From Sepiola atlantica (lineage: Eukaryota > Mollusca > Cephalopoda > Sepiida > Sepiolidae), in NCBI GenBank assembly GCA_963556195.1, contig OY744532.1, positions 81,748,734 through 81,812,733 on the forward strand: 64,000 nucleotides of DNA. The letters run 5' to 3'. The notes beneath the pieces are model-generated. The model did not search any database, was not told the origin of the DNA, and saw only the letters and a list, made by a program, of their open reading frames with translations. The translations under genes were made by a program, and so were the position numbers. Shown piece by piece: positions 1 to 12,599 of this stretch (position 1 is its first letter; the number at the start of each line of letters is the position of its first letter).

Positions 1-245
1 AAGCTATCTTAATAAAAATAATGTAGAATATGTATAAACGTATATATAACACATATACTAAGGAAGACTTCATTTTTTTAAATTTGTTTTTTTAATGACT
101 AATATAAGTTAGCAAAACATTTATACGAGACATCACCTATATTTAGTATACGGAACGATTATGTTTTTGTCTTTTAAAGGAAATGAGGGCTAATCAACTC
201 TGCTGGGAAGCCATGACATTAAATACTGTCTTGTTCTTAAATTGC

Positions 246-423
246 CGAAACAGTTTTTCATGGTAAACAACTGATGATCCCTTAAATAATGTTAGAAGCA
301 AACTAATATAATAACTGTGAAAATTAAATGGACTTACATGAGTGATTTTCCACTGAACGACTTCGGACATCAGGTTTTTTGGGGTTTTTTTCCTCATATA
401 GTTTTCATGGTTGAGATACTTCC

Positions 424-430
<7 letters not shown>
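246..430. repeat. Dispersed repeat, copy 1 (pair with 53.53 kb)
   Basis: About 185 bp that recurs at 53532-53758 in the same orientation. Both copies start at cgaaacag, share a gatgatccctt block, and end at cttccgagacta immediately before a TA array. The 53-kb copy has an extra TA insertion. No coding potential and no recognised family. Confidence 0.75.
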
Positions 431-474
<44 letters not shown>

Positions 475-991
475 GGTATCAATATACATGCATATATACA
501 TATGTACATATATGTGCATGTATACATATGTACATATATATGCATATATATATATATAGATATATACATTTATATATGTATACATATACATACATATATA
601 CATATATACATATATATATACATTTACATATATACATATATATAAATATATATAAATATATACATATACATATATATATACACATATATAAATGCGTATA
701 TATACACACACATATATACATATATATATATATATATATACATATATACAGTTATATACATATATATATATGTATGTATATAAATATATATGTATGAATA
801 CAATAATTACCTGACTATTATTTGTACATGTGAGAAGATGCAGCATATTTTTTATTAGATTCAATGATTAGAAAACATATGCGTTTAAGATAAATCATGT
901 ATATTGTCTGACAGTGACAATGATTTTTCAATGAAAAAAAGGCATTTCTGGTTTTACGGTATCAATCTTACAAGACGAGTATCTTTTATGA

Positions 992-1058
<67 letters not shown>

Positions 1059-1250
1059 TGTGTGTGTGTGTGTGTGTGTGGGTGTGTGTATATATGTATA
1101 TATATATATGTATATATATAGTTATATATTTATATATATGTATATGTATATGTATATTTGTATATATATGTATACATTTGTATATGTATATATACATATA
1201 TACTATATATGCACACACTTATATATATATATATAATGAAACGGGTGTTA
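431..1250. repeat. Two long TA/TATG-rich microsatellite tracts
   Basis: Positions 431-795 are (TA)n interrupted by tatg, tatac and tgca units. Positions 996-1235 are a pure (TA)n run, then (GT)n near 1056-1088, then imperfect TATATG. Between them (800-995) is ordinary AT-rich sequence. The tyrosine/isoleucine-rich frames on both strands here are read-through of the repeat, not genes. Confidence 0.9.
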
Positions 1251-1299
1251 AAAATAGTATCATAAGAAGAACACTACCATAAAAGCATTGTTGTCTGAG

Positions 1300-2217
1300 A
1301 TCTTAGAAGAGAAACGTCAAAGTGTATACGAATAAAAACACATAGGAAGGTAAATAAGCATCATGTATGTTCGAGATCGTTTTTAGTGGCATTATTTGCC
1401 GATACGCATGGAGGGAAGTACGCGCACGAGTGGAATATGATAAAATAATAAGATAAACAATTGTATTCATTTTCTGAAATTCACTAAATATTAATATTAT
1501 TAATACACTATCAATAAAATAGAAGTTAACAACATTCACCCAGAGGCTAAACTTATATCCCTCAAATGGAAATAACAGATAGCATCCATTATTTCTTTTA
1601 TAACCAATTTTTGTTTTAAACACTACTGGTTATAAACGGGGCATATCAACGAAACACCTTTGTTTAACATCCAGAAAATACGAAAACACCAATTCAATAA
1701 ACATAAGTAAACAAACACGTTAAGTCCAAAGAAATATTATTGCATCCTCTTTTACAGCACTTTATTAAACAATTCATCCGATACATCAATGTATTCCCAA
1801 AACCGACAACAAAAAATCACCCTAATTTCACAAACCCAAACGGCAAACTTCATAGCCGCCCCTTTCGGATTTTTTCATACCAGGTAAAACAATATTAATT
1901 ATCCACAAAAGAATAGATGAATAAATAAGTAAATAAAACTATCTAGGGAATAACATGAAAGCCTTTCCAACACGAACTAACATCGAACTCTCTTAAGTCT
2001 ATGTTAATCACTATCCCACACCGGATTTATTCGGGGACCCCCTCAGAGATACACCGTTTTCTGTTATTGTTGACGCCATTCCTTATCGGGCCGTGACTAC
2101 AATCGTTTCAGCTTGCCAATGATTCTACTGGGCACATAGATTTACTAAATATGTCTAAATCTGCCCTTTTGGATGAAACCGCGGTACATTGCTGAAAGAT
2201 GTAACATACAGTATCTA

Positions 2218-2220
<3 letters not shown>
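1300..2220. other. No recognisable feature
   Basis: AT-rich sequence. The longest frame (106 codons, minus, 1303-1623) shows no known motif. Nothing else supportable was seen. Confidence 0.5.
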
Positions 2221-2225
<5 letters not shown>

Positions 2226-2273
<48 letters not shown>

Positions 2274-2300
2274 ATATAGATAGATAGATAGATGGATATA
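2226..2300. repeat. (TA)n followed by (GATA)n
   Basis: Pure TA run at 2226-2272 grading into GATA repeats to about 2300. The sequence from 2300 to 3000 holds nothing recognised, except loosely periodic acattg/atacattg blocks at 2640-2850 that look like a degenerate short tandem repeat. Confidence 0.85.
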
Positions 2301-3009
2301 GAGAGATTTAAATTCTTAATAATTCCATGTGTTTAAATTACATTGAAATAACTATAATGATAATATTTTTTTACATGACTGAATGAGAACATTTTATTTT
2401 TAAACAATTCATTTTAAATGTCGGAAATAGGAAAACCTTAGCGACATCAGTTATTCTTTTATCATAATAATCTGGCGATCAGCTGAGTTCATGTATTCAC
2501 ATTGAATTGAAAGTGATACTTTAGTTAGGTTTAGTTGTTAGTTTTCAAGGCATATCAACCGTTTATGCGTCATTTAACGCCGAATAAAATGATAAAAGGT
2601 AATGTGGTAGTTATGGTAATTTTGATTTCATCTCTAGAACACATTGTTCTTAACATACATTGCTCTTATAATAGATTGGTCTTAAAGTACATTGCTTTTA
2701 GAATACACTTATCCCAGAATACATTGTAATCAGAATACATTGCATTATTTTTAGAAAACATTAATCCTAGAAAATATTACTCTTGGAAAATATTAATCTT
2801 TAAAAACATTAGTCTATGGAAACATTACACATTGGAAATATTGCTACTTGGCAGTGTTTTTCGTTTTGTTTTCACCTGGATCGACCCTCAGACACCGTCT
2901 TCTAGTATTAATTTGGGACGAAAATAAAAAAAAAGTCAATAAGGTTTTGATTTTTACAAGAATCACGTTAACTAGTAAGGTTGGGAGTTAATTTATATAT
3001 ATTAAGCCA

Positions 3010-3110
3010 TGACGTGACTAGCCGAGTGATTGGATCGGGTATATCCAATAGCTCGTCTCGCCGAGGTAAGGGTCAAAGTATAGGGTTCCAAGTCACCATA
3101 CAACTGTTTA
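3010..3110 (+). mobile_element. tRNA-headed SINE-like repeat
   Basis: An A-box-like segment (tagccgagtgattgg, near 3019) is followed about 60 bp later by a B-box-like segment (gggttccaagtc, near 3083). This is the spacing of a Leu/Ser-type tRNA with a long variable arm. The cloverleaf does not close, so this is a tRNA-derived SINE head and not a tRNA gene. The tail is not recognised. Possibly from the same broad class as the head at 61.73 kb. Confidence 0.5.
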
Positions 3111-3119
3111 GCCACCAGG

Positions 3120-6100
3120 ACCATATCCTAAGTAATCGTGTGTTGTACCCTTCTGCATGGAGTGGAAATCGACAAAGTGGTTGTCCCGCCGACAAGGCGA
3201 GATAATGTTGTAAAAAACGTAACTGCACGCGAGTTGTTTCCTTTTCTCTCATGATATATTTCGCTCATTCACTCAATCACATATTTACATACAGTGCTAA
3301 ACACATTTTACATTTTCGAGCATTTCAACCAATTACGAAAACAAAATAACATTGAAGCGGGAAGAGATGCCACACTTACTATGTAAATCCAAATAAAGAT
3401 ATGGACAAATATCACAGGGTAAAACGAACAGAACAATAGAGCACTGTTTATTCAAACTTTTCAAAACGCTACTATTTAGTATGACTAAACACCTTATACA
3501 TAAGTTGCTGTATAATCACACATATTACCGTCACTTTAATTATGTGACTTCTCACTTCACTTTTTTCTACCTCGTTATGGATACAAATCTGACCTGGAAT
3601 ACCTGAGCATTTCAGCTTGCGCGATCGGGTGAAGTTATGTTTAGAAAATGGGTGTGAAAACATACGTACGAACACGAAATTCTTCCAGCGTAAATATTAC
3701 AATCCTTTTTTTTTTGATTGAAAAGTTTTTAAGTCTGGTTAAAAAATGTTTTAACCAAATAATATTGAACTCTTTTTAAGAATTAATGGTGAAAAGGGGA
3801 CAAGACTTAATGCAAACACTAATATAAATGCGTGTCACCCCTCATACAAAGTTACGATAATGAAATCGAATAAATTAAATGAATTTAACTTAACGGTGTG
3901 TCAACACATTATTTCTTCCGTGTCTAAATTACTAATATTTGATAAATTTTTTCTTCATTTCTAAATCATACTATTTTGTAAGGAAATGTAAAAGAATGAA
4001 AAAAGCTTGAGATCGCACGACGCGGAATATATACATTTTAGAGTTCACTTGTTTGCTTCTTATCGTCTGTTCCAAGTTGTTAGTGTTGCATAGCTCCTTA
4101 AATAATTCATACCTTCGTAACTCAGGTCTCATCACTCGGTAACCTTGTCATGTCTGCCATCTCCGACGGTGAGAACCAGCCTTGTTCTGCACTCGACTGC
4201 CCCGCGTTAATTCGCGCAAGTCAAACCCGGCTTCCTCAGATGCGTTGATCTCTCTAGGGCCATTATCTAACACTGTCATAAAGGTGTTTATAATCCCACA
4301 AGTTACGTCCGTCATTATATAACAGTTAGCACAATTCTGATATACTGCACTTTTATTCCTTACGGACGAGACGTAAACTACTATCCTTAAGACAGGACCA
4401 AATACATTAAACCTTAGCCTTGTATTTACACATATAGCAATCCATGAATTACGCAAAACCCCATGCTTAATGCCGTGATATTTAAATAAATATAAAATCA
4501 ATAGAAAACATAGCATATCCGATCGTCATATTGAGACCGTTTGGCTTTCAGATGTATGGTGCTAAAATATCCCAGACTTAATAAAGTAAAGTAAAGTAAA
4601 ATAAAAATGAACAATACAGCCAACAACTTAAAACTAAAAGGAACAGATGGTTACTACAATACAAATAAATAGATGATTACAGAACAGGCGACGCATATAT
4701 TTAAGAGATGATGCTTCTTACAAGTGAAACTTTTTAAAGTAAATGTAAACTTAAGTGACGTAACATAAATGTATAACCAGAAAAAGCTAAGCGATAGAAG
4801 TCAGACCCATGAGAACGACTGGCACTGTAGACTAAATGCCCACGATACTATATTACATATGAAAAGAATCACAATAATTCGTACACATAATAAACTAAGA
4901 CATAATGAACTGAGTAGAAGAAAATAAACATTTAAAAAAAGAAAAGGGAACATGCTCCGCTCACCCATCTTAACATACGCTATTACAGATTTAACTTATT
5001 TCATTCATGCAAGGGCTAAAACTATGATCATTTAATTACACCTAGGGACAGACCACTAAAGAAAGAAAGAATGTGAAACTTACATTGAATCGAAAACTAA
5101 ACGATAATCTACGATGTAACTAAGATTACAAACATAAGAAAACAAAAAGAAAGTAGTAGAACTGACAGAAGTAAAATAATGTCTAACTCAGATACATTAA
5201 TAAGTAAAACAAATATATCGCTAAGGAAATAATGCTGGAAAAATACAGACATAAACAAAATACATTTTACTAATAGAAAGAAGGTCTACAATAACATAAA
5301 CGGATAAAAAGACAAAAAGTATGACAGGATCCGATAGTAAAACATGTGAAACATCAGCAGACAAAATTACTAATAAAACGAATAAGTCACACGCATGAGT
5401 GGGAACTAAAGGGAAAAATAAAGTAGGAAAAAATACCTACTGAATTGCAATAGTGTCTACTTTCCAAGTAATTGTTATTGGGCAATTCTCTGAACCAACT
5501 ACATAGTTTTAAAATGTAAAGGCTTAGTCCATCTCCCAAATAAATACATCTTGAGTAATACACCTCGTATTGTGAAAATAAATGAACATTTAATGCTTCA
5601 TAATTCGTTTACATTTTTAATTTTGATACCTTTAAGCTCACCTCGCATTTAACAAGTTATATTATTAATAGTTCTTTCTTTTCTTTATATAGCAAATCGT
5701 CCAGACAAGGCAGGTAGCCAATTAAGTTAAAAGCTTAACATCTTGCCACTTCAAAGTAAGAAACTAGCCAAAAACGATAAGTGTTTAATGGATGTATTGT
5801 TACCCAGTAAACAGCAATTATTTCCCCTTTGTCTAAAACCTCGCTAATCAATTGTAATGAATGAAGGGCAACATAAGGGAAACACTATAACCATTGATAT
5901 AGTGCGCGTAACATGGGTGTTCGATTTTTTAAGGGAGTGCTTAGTAAAATATCAGCGTATTTTTGTTAGAAATTTTAGCGATTTCATTCATGTAGATGTC
6001 TCACTTACAAAGTCTTAGTGCAGAAGGAAGCAGGTAACAATAAATACTTTTTCCTCGCCCTCATATTCTAGTTCCTCTATTTTACTCCAAAAGCAAACTT

Positions 6101-7035
6101 GCAACAGTTCCAATATAACAGAAACTGCGGTTGCCAACGCGTATATATTCTATAGATATTTTATGCCTATCGACAATATTTTAATTTTCAAAGCTAGCCT
6201 GCGTTAGATTTTTCTAACAGACGTATGTAATAATAACTCTGGTAATCTATTTTTGCCAATTGTGTTGCGTTTGTACTTAATACCTGTTGTTTTGAATTTT
6301 GAGTAATTTTAAGACTCGTGCATATTGCAATAACACACAGACTCAAATGAAAATAAAAGGACATGCAAATCGCAAATATTTTAATAAAAATAGGTTTTTA
6401 GTATATCTTTAATGACCCTCAAAATATTATCATATATAGAACACCGACTAAAAAGTCCCTAGTAAGGTGCTGCTTAAAATATGCTATGAGATTCTTTTTA
6501 AATATCAACAGCGAAAAATAGATGCGTTGACATGTACACGTTTTGCTTGAGTATGCAAGTGATGAGTTCCGGTGAGATAATCCCTGCGAGAATAGTATAA
6601 TAGCGACAAGACATATTCTAAACAACTTGCTCCTCCAAATTAAAAAGCAATCCGTAAGAATATAGTATGAAGACTGCAGAACAGATACTACACTACCCTC
6701 AAAAAACAAATATGCTATGCGTAGGAATGGTGTTGTCAAAGTGAACTAATATATCATGCATTACCTTGGAAAGTACGAGTTAATGACATGGTGAATTGTC
6801 TTATAACAAATCACAAGATACAAAAATTATTCTCCCCACAAAAGGGGGGGGGGTGTAGGCGCCATTACAACGGAACTTACTACACAACCACCCGGAAATG
6901 AGAATTTAATAATAAAACATTAATGTGGAATGGTAAACTGAATTAAGCATTAAACGTACACTATGCACTTAATATAAATACTGAGATGTATGTTGCTTGA
7001 GAAAGACGGATACAGCATCTACATTATATATTTAT
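3120..7035. other. Unrecognised AT-rich intergenic DNA
   Basis: No gene or named repeat could be supported. Seen: a short taaag-type microsatellite near 4580-4605, an A-rich plus strand at 4600-5440, and a G9 run near 6846. The longest frames (122 codons at 4148-4516, 106 at 6419-6739, both minus) have no recognisable domain. Confidence 0.45.
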
Positions 7036-7040
7036 GTGTG

Positions 7041-7220
7041 AAAAAAAAGACAAACGTACAGTAGGTTTAAATGGAGGCGAAAAACATAAACAAGTGATTT
7101 GACCTGTTTCGTTCGTATTAACGAACGTCTTGAGAAAATACGAACGAAACCGGTCAAATCTCTTTGTGTTGTTGTTTTTTCTCCACAATTTAAACCTGTT
7201 TTGCGTTTGTCTTTTTTTTT
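7041..7220. repeat. Foldback palindrome, about 80-bp arms
   Basis: The left arm (7041-7119) is an approximately 80% inverted match to the right arm (7137-7220). Shared blocks are gacaaacg, ggtttaaat, gatttgacc and gtttcgttcgtatt. The centre is about 17 bp. Both strands therefore encode similar short frames. Fits a foldback or MITE-type element; no target duplication was identified. Confidence 0.75.
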
Positions 7221-7305
7221 TAGACATTTTCATTTTCATGACTTATCGTGTACCTTACCCCAATGTATATTTATATATGCATATATAATATCAAATTATA
7301 TTTAA

Positions 7306-7351
7306 CCTACATACGACGTCGTTTCGAGGTTTCAGCTCTCATCAGTACAAA
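7306..7351 (-). ncRNA. Hammerhead ribozyme motif, type I (family C)
   Basis: On the minus strand: core CTGATGA (7339-7345), stem II GAG/CTC with a 7-nt loop, GAAA (7322-7325), then palindromic stem III acgacgtcgt (7313-7322) and A at the cleavage position. All core nucleotides are canonical. Stem I is weak: the 3' strand is TGTAGG but the 5' strand is TTGTA, giving mostly wobble pairs. Known for the family: type I HHRs with very short stem III occur in Penelope-like elements and retrozymes. Confidence 0.7.
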
Positions 7352-7563
7352 AAAAAACAATCTTAGACGATCACGGGCGCGTGTTCGGTTTACAGGGGCA
7401 CCTTGAATCTGTAAACCTGAAAGCGGCGAGCGTAAACATCAGGACACCATGATAGAACTCCACGACAGATTCTGAGTATCGACCTTAAGGTTCTATAATG
7501 TCTATTATTTTAATCTCACCAAAAGTGCTCGACTTTAATTTACTTAAAGGGGCTTCTAATAAC
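7306..7563 (-). mobile_element. HHR-bearing repeat unit (family C), solo copy
   Basis: Shares three features with the 51.8-52.3 kb block: the HHR, an internal aatctg-aaac block, and the end block ctttaattt-cttaaaggggctt (near 7530-7556). It ends directly against a 290-bp TA array. No reading frame. Best read as a non-autonomous HHR element such as a retrozyme, or a relic of a PLE terminal repeat. Confidence 0.55.
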
Positions 7564-7852
<289 letters not shown>

Positions 7853-7859
7853 GTAGGGA

Positions 7860-8589
7860 TAGAGAGTGAGAGAGAACCCAGGGGAATGGAGAGATTATAA
7901 AAAAGGTTCGCTAGTGTGTACATATGATTAAATTCAAGACATATTCTGTACGTGAATTCACACTTTAGAACATGACGATTATCGCGTTTTAGCATTCATA
8001 TTTGTCCGATACAAAATAAATGGTCAATAACGTAACACATTTCACCAAACAGTATCTTATTGCACGGTAATATCCTTAACCGAATATAAAATTTGCCATG
8101 ATAGGCTTGGTCAATATGTACACCGGATAATCTTCAATTTTTATTGGGAGGAAAGAGCAAACTATTGATATGGTCATAACCGAGACCCGGTTACATATTT
8201 AGGGCCTATAACTATTTTATGGTGCTTTTCGCTTTTTCTGTAGACAGAACAATCAAAGTTAATAGCCCAGACATAGCGACCAAAGACAATAAAAACCGAA
8301 TGTGATTTCTTATTGCCATGCCAGTAATTTTCTTTCAGACTGTAATGTAGCATTCAATGTCTTCAAAACCCATATAACTATATAAATATCTTTAAATGGA
8401 AATTTGAAGAATATGTCCCCAGAAAACATAAATAATTGTCAGCCGATGTAGCTTCCTGTATTGAATTGGAAAAGGTTCAAAGAGGCTAATTGAAAAGAAT
8501 CCCTGGAACTATGTAGCTTTTGTAATCAAAAATTGTTATTATAAGTACAGCTTAAAAGCAACACATATCTGATGCTATTAAAAAGTAGG

Positions 8590-8590
<1 letters not shown>
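7860..8590. other. No recognisable feature
   Basis: Ordinary AT-rich sequence without coding or repeat signals that I could identify. Confidence 0.5.
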
Positions 8591-8597
<7 letters not shown>

Positions 8598-8646
<49 letters not shown>

Positions 8647-8681
8647 CATATATATATATATATACATACACACAATATAGT

Positions 8682-8736
<55 letters not shown>

Positions 8737-8873
8737 ATAAAATTAGTTCTGTATATTGATGTATTTCTCTGTTTCTATCACTATCTCCCTCTCGAGCTCT
8801 CTCTGTCTATATACAAATATATATTATATTCAAATATAATATAACCCCCCCCCACACACACATACACACATAT

Positions 8874-8936
<63 letters not shown>
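8598..8936. repeat. Compound TA / GT / CT / CA microsatellites
   Basis: (TA)n at 8598-8641, TA with acatac interruptions to 8725, (GT)n at 8725-8738, CT-rich 8765-8808, C8 plus (CA)n near 8846-8870, then pure (TA)n to 8935. A short (TA)n also occurs at 9218-9240. Confidence 0.85.
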
Positions 8937-8937
<1 letters not shown>

Positions 8938-9424
8938 TATGCACATAAAAATCTCTTAAACTAATTAACGAATAATTATAAAGTTTAGAATATATATTAC
9001 AGGAAAAACATTGATTAACATGGCATATTTTTTCTTTGAAAATTTTTACATGGAAGTGGTGTCATGAAATGATATAAACTATCAAATCTGTTTAAACGTG
9101 TTTTTTTTTTGTACAAAACACTTTATTTTGCGCAAAAATGTTCTTTATGTGTATAATAACATTTTAAAGCAGTTAAAATATGTGTGGTGCTCGAAAAATA
9201 GTTCTAAGACATTTAAGTATATATATATATATATATATATCCATTTATAAATAAAATTTGACTTTTCAACACGTTAGGTATGTTGACCCCCAGGGTAAAT
9301 GCGGGATCTAGCGACGAGTAGGATAGAGAGACGATGACTAACGACATTCTACTCACAACACATGTTATGGCCTTGTGCCTTATTTATTGAGAATTGTATT
9401 TTCATATTTTTTCAATAGAATTGT

Positions 9425-9650
9425 TAAAAGTGTAATATCTGTATTAATACTACACTTCGTTTTTCTGTGCTTGGTCAGTAACAGTGAATGAGAAATTCTT
9501 CTAGACTGAAGCAATTTCAATTGTTCTCCCAATTCAGAGTGTTTATTTTTGGGACCTTGATTTTTCTCACAAAAAAACGAACTTCTGTCAAACTCTGTCC
9601 TGTCCTCATGTGGAGTTAAGTAAATAGAAATAGTAAATAAACATACAAGT
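9425..9650 (+). mobile_element. Fragment of U2-headed repeat
   Basis: aagtgtaatatctg at 9429-9442 resembles the U2 snRNA branch-recognition region. It is followed by a body (cagtgaatgagaaattc, tctagactgaagcaattt, ctgtcaaactctg, ggagttaagtaaatag) that aligns step by step with 22420-22575 and 62725-62880. The U2 head upstream is largely eroded. Confidence 0.55.
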
Positions 9651-9659
9651 AGTGTTTAT

Positions 9660-10832
9660 TTAATTTAACGCAACAATAACATAACTTTCATTTTGAATTA
9701 TTTTTTTAAGTTAATTCATGTTAAATTAAGTTTACTTTAGTATGAAGCAGATCGTGTTCTTTTTTAATGCAATTTGTAAAGTTTTATAATGCTTTTTTAA
9801 GACTCTCATTAATTTCTAACAGCCTGATGTTTCGACAGGTTTCGCTTTCTCATTAATAGCATGACGTCATTTTTCAGTGCCCGACCTTTGTCTACCAAGG
9901 CCATGACCGGATACATGTACGTTCAATTGTATCAAATCATCACGACCGGGCAACATCAGGCCGTTCTGCGTGTATATAGTACTTTAAATGACATTACCAG
10001 AAGCGTATCTTGAGGTCACCGTGTTTCGGTAATAACTATAGAGTATTTGGTGAGCCCCCATTTTATAAAAACGCTTCGCTTTTATCGAAACTTATCGAAA
10101 ATTATTCGATTGGTCCTCCGTTTCTTAACTCTCCAGCGATGGACGTATATGTTCATCTTATCTAACTACTCAGCTATTTCCGCAATCCTCTTACTTTCAC
10201 TATTTTACACACTAGAAATCCGCTGAAGCCCTATCCCACTCATTGTAATCCGCGTTCTTTTCTATTCAAACATTTTCGAATCAATTCCTTTCTAGCAGAT
10301 CGATGTACCGATCTCGACCCTGCGTACAAAATCTTCGCTATTCACATGTTTTGGAACAGGTCTTACACAATATCGCCTGATTTCGTGATCTAGGGGTTGA
10401 CGGCCTCGATAGCACGAATTCAATAGCAGGGATGCTTACTTTTCAGTGAATTTCTAATTAGACTGAGGATATTGCAGGCATTGAAAGATATCACTGCATG
10501 CATGCCACTGGCCACGCGCTTTTTAATAGGTAGGCGCGCAGTTGTAGGCAAGTTGTACGGGAAATGAGGATTTCATCTCTCGAAGCAATGGCATTGGCGT
10601 AATTATATATATATATATATTTATGTTTTTATTCTCAGAATAGTTACTAGCCGCAGCATTTCTTAAGGCTATATATTTTGTTTTTGTTGTTATCAATGAA
10701 GATATGTAGAAAATATGGAAGGCCACTTTAATACATATACAGAGGATATCGCAAACAGCAAAATAAAAATGAGTTAAACAGCAAAATCCTAAACAAATCA
10801 CGATTCATCTATCCATCTTTATAGCCCATCAA

Positions 10833-10838
<6 letters not shown>
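9660..10838. other. Mostly unrecognised; family-B repeat fragment
   Basis: 9820-9960 contains ccatgaccggata and cagtgcccgacctttg blocks that also occur near 18.6-18.75 kb, so a decayed copy of that dispersed repeat is likely. A short TA tract lies at 10603-10621. Nothing else recognised to 10838. Confidence 0.4.

Positions 10839-10910
<72 letters not shown>
10836..10910. repeat. (CT)n(TA)n microsatellite
   Basis: CT dinucleotides at 10836-10860 followed by pure TA to 10908. Confidence 0.9.
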
Positions 10911-10911
<1 letters not shown>

Positions 10912-11739
10912 TACCTATATCTAGGCAGCATCTTCTCTTGCAGGCAAGTATTGTTGAATATAAGAGACAACTCATGTCGAGATCTCTTTTAGGTGATCCT
11001 TTCAATAGTTGGAATTAGGAGGGGAATTGGCTGATGAATTTGTCATAGTTTTGATTTGTCTCCCAAGTACCTTCGGACCCATCTGGGTTCAATCTTCGGG
11101 GGAATGAGGTTAATCATATATACACATATGTTAAAGAGAGTGAGAGATGGAGATAGATACATACAAGAAGAATACACGTCTCAGAGCAGGAAAAAAAAAA
11201 CACTCAGAAATATGTTGCACTAATTCTATGTTCCTTTGTTCTTATTTTGATTTAATTTCCTTAGAGAATCTTATATAATTCGAATTCTATTAAATGTTAA
11301 AAATATAATGCTTACACTCAACGGATCTTAAGAAAAACTATAACTCCAAGGAATCTTGCCTAATGGTGTTCTAATGAGTATGGATCTAATTAAATGTAAA
11401 TCTGATATATTTGAATGTTCAAGTGTGAGGTTAAGTCTATATTATGCATTGTAAATACTCTGTACAATAATCCAAAGAAACACACATTTTTTGAATTGTT
11501 ATTAATTCACGTTTGATGACTATTGTCACAATTTAAAAAAAATGCATAGGTGTATTAATGTTCAGAAATACCATTCATTACTTTTTATTTAATCATTCAC
11601 AAGAAACTTGATTAAACTAAATATATGCCAACGTTTGAACCGCTTACGCCGAGCAGCTGTGTTAAAAAAAGAACTAATGATTGGTTAACTAGTTAATAAG
11701 TGGACCCTGTACACACAATATATGAAAATGTTTACATAA

Positions 11740-11740
<1 letters not shown>

Positions 11741-11800
<60 letters not shown>

Positions 11801-11801
11801 A
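11741..11801. repeat. (TA)n(GT)n array
   Basis: Pure TA to about 11785, then GT repeats. The HHR-bearing repeat at 11840 follows within 40 bp. Confidence 0.9.
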
Positions 11802-11839
11802 TTATTGTATTATTGTATTAAATAAATATGTTATTTTAA

Positions 11840-11884
11840 CCTAGATACGGCGGCGTTTCAAGCGTTTGCTATCATCAGTGTAGG
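11840..11884 (-). ncRNA. Hammerhead ribozyme motif, type I (family C)
   Basis: On the minus strand: CTGATGA (11872-11878), stem II with AGC/GCT and an AAAC loop, GAAA (11856-11859), stem III ACG-CCGC-CGT (11847-11856), A at the cleavage position (11846). Stem I is TCCTACA with TCTAGG(T), one mismatch. The first stem II pair is U-U. The core is complete, so self-cleavage is plausible but untested. Confidence 0.7.
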
Positions 11885-12010
11885 ACTTGACAATTTCAGG
11901 TGGTCGTCAGGCACGAACCCAGTACAGAATCAGCCTAGACTCTACAAGCTTGAGCTATAGCCCCTGGGGAAATTATTACGCAAAGAAGGGAACTCCGTGA
12001 GGTATGGGCT
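11840..12010 (-). mobile_element. HHR-bearing repeat unit (family C), partial
   Basis: Shares gacaatttcag-tggt and a following tract around 11950 with the unit at 51.92-51.99 kb. The far end of the unit (the ctttaattt block seen at 7.53 and 52.17 kb) is not recognisable here, so the copy is truncated or diverged. Confidence 0.5.
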
Positions 12011-12269
12011 GCATAATTACGACGAAGGTTTGGAAGCATTAGCTAGCAGGAAGGATAACTGCAGGCGTTCTCACTTTTATGAAAACAGATACTTAAACAT
12101 TTGGAGTAAAATCCTTTCAATGCAACACGGACTTGTGTGAAACAAGCAGGCGTTGACGTGAGGAAAGTACTGAACATGTATGATCGCTACTTTAATCTAA
12201 TAGATCTCACACTATCTACGGATACACAGCCCATGTATTATCGATGCAATTTTATATCTCTGAACTTGT

Positions 12270-12545
12270 TTTACAAGTGCTTCAATTGAAAAGTAGCTTC
12301 AGAAACTCTCTGCAGTTGTATCATCTAAACATAAACATCTCTGACTAATCCGAAAATCAGCAAGATTCCACCCCTTCACTGGAGAGTTATCCATATGCTT
12401 GAAGGTCTTCTACTGTAATAGCTTGTTTCCTCGAATTGCTAGCTTTTGGAATCGCACCTTTCTTCTTGTTTTCCAGACTATATCTACATACATGAATTTA
12501 AATGTTATATAACCAACCATCTCGTTGCACAACTCCCGACTTAGG
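12270..12545 (+). pseudogene. Non-LTR retrotransposon 3' end, heavily decayed
   Basis: Translation in shifting frames recovers the tail seen in the other LINE copies: a histidine/proline segment before the arginine-rich region, a block equivalent to RAAGLWNSLP at about 12440-12470, and the terminal block ending CTTPDL near 12540. Many stops. Family: APE-type LINE of the Jockey/CR1 kind, C-terminal end of the reverse transcriptase ORF. Confidence 0.55.
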
Positions 12546-12599
12546 ATGCTCTTATAAAGATAGCCACTGTTTCAGAGTAGCACTTTGAGGTTCAGTGGA

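Noticed and set aside
246..430. Hammerhead in the 246/53532 repeat pair (contains CTGATGA)
   Set aside because: No GAAA follows at stem II distance in the first copy, and no closing stems are visible in either.
394..864. Long tyrosine/isoleucine-rich open frames on both strands (also at 57.05-57.8 kb, 42.9-43.9 kb and elsewhere)
   Set aside because: They are read-through of TA, TATG and ATAC microsatellites, present in several frames at once, with no stop-free logic beyond the repeat.
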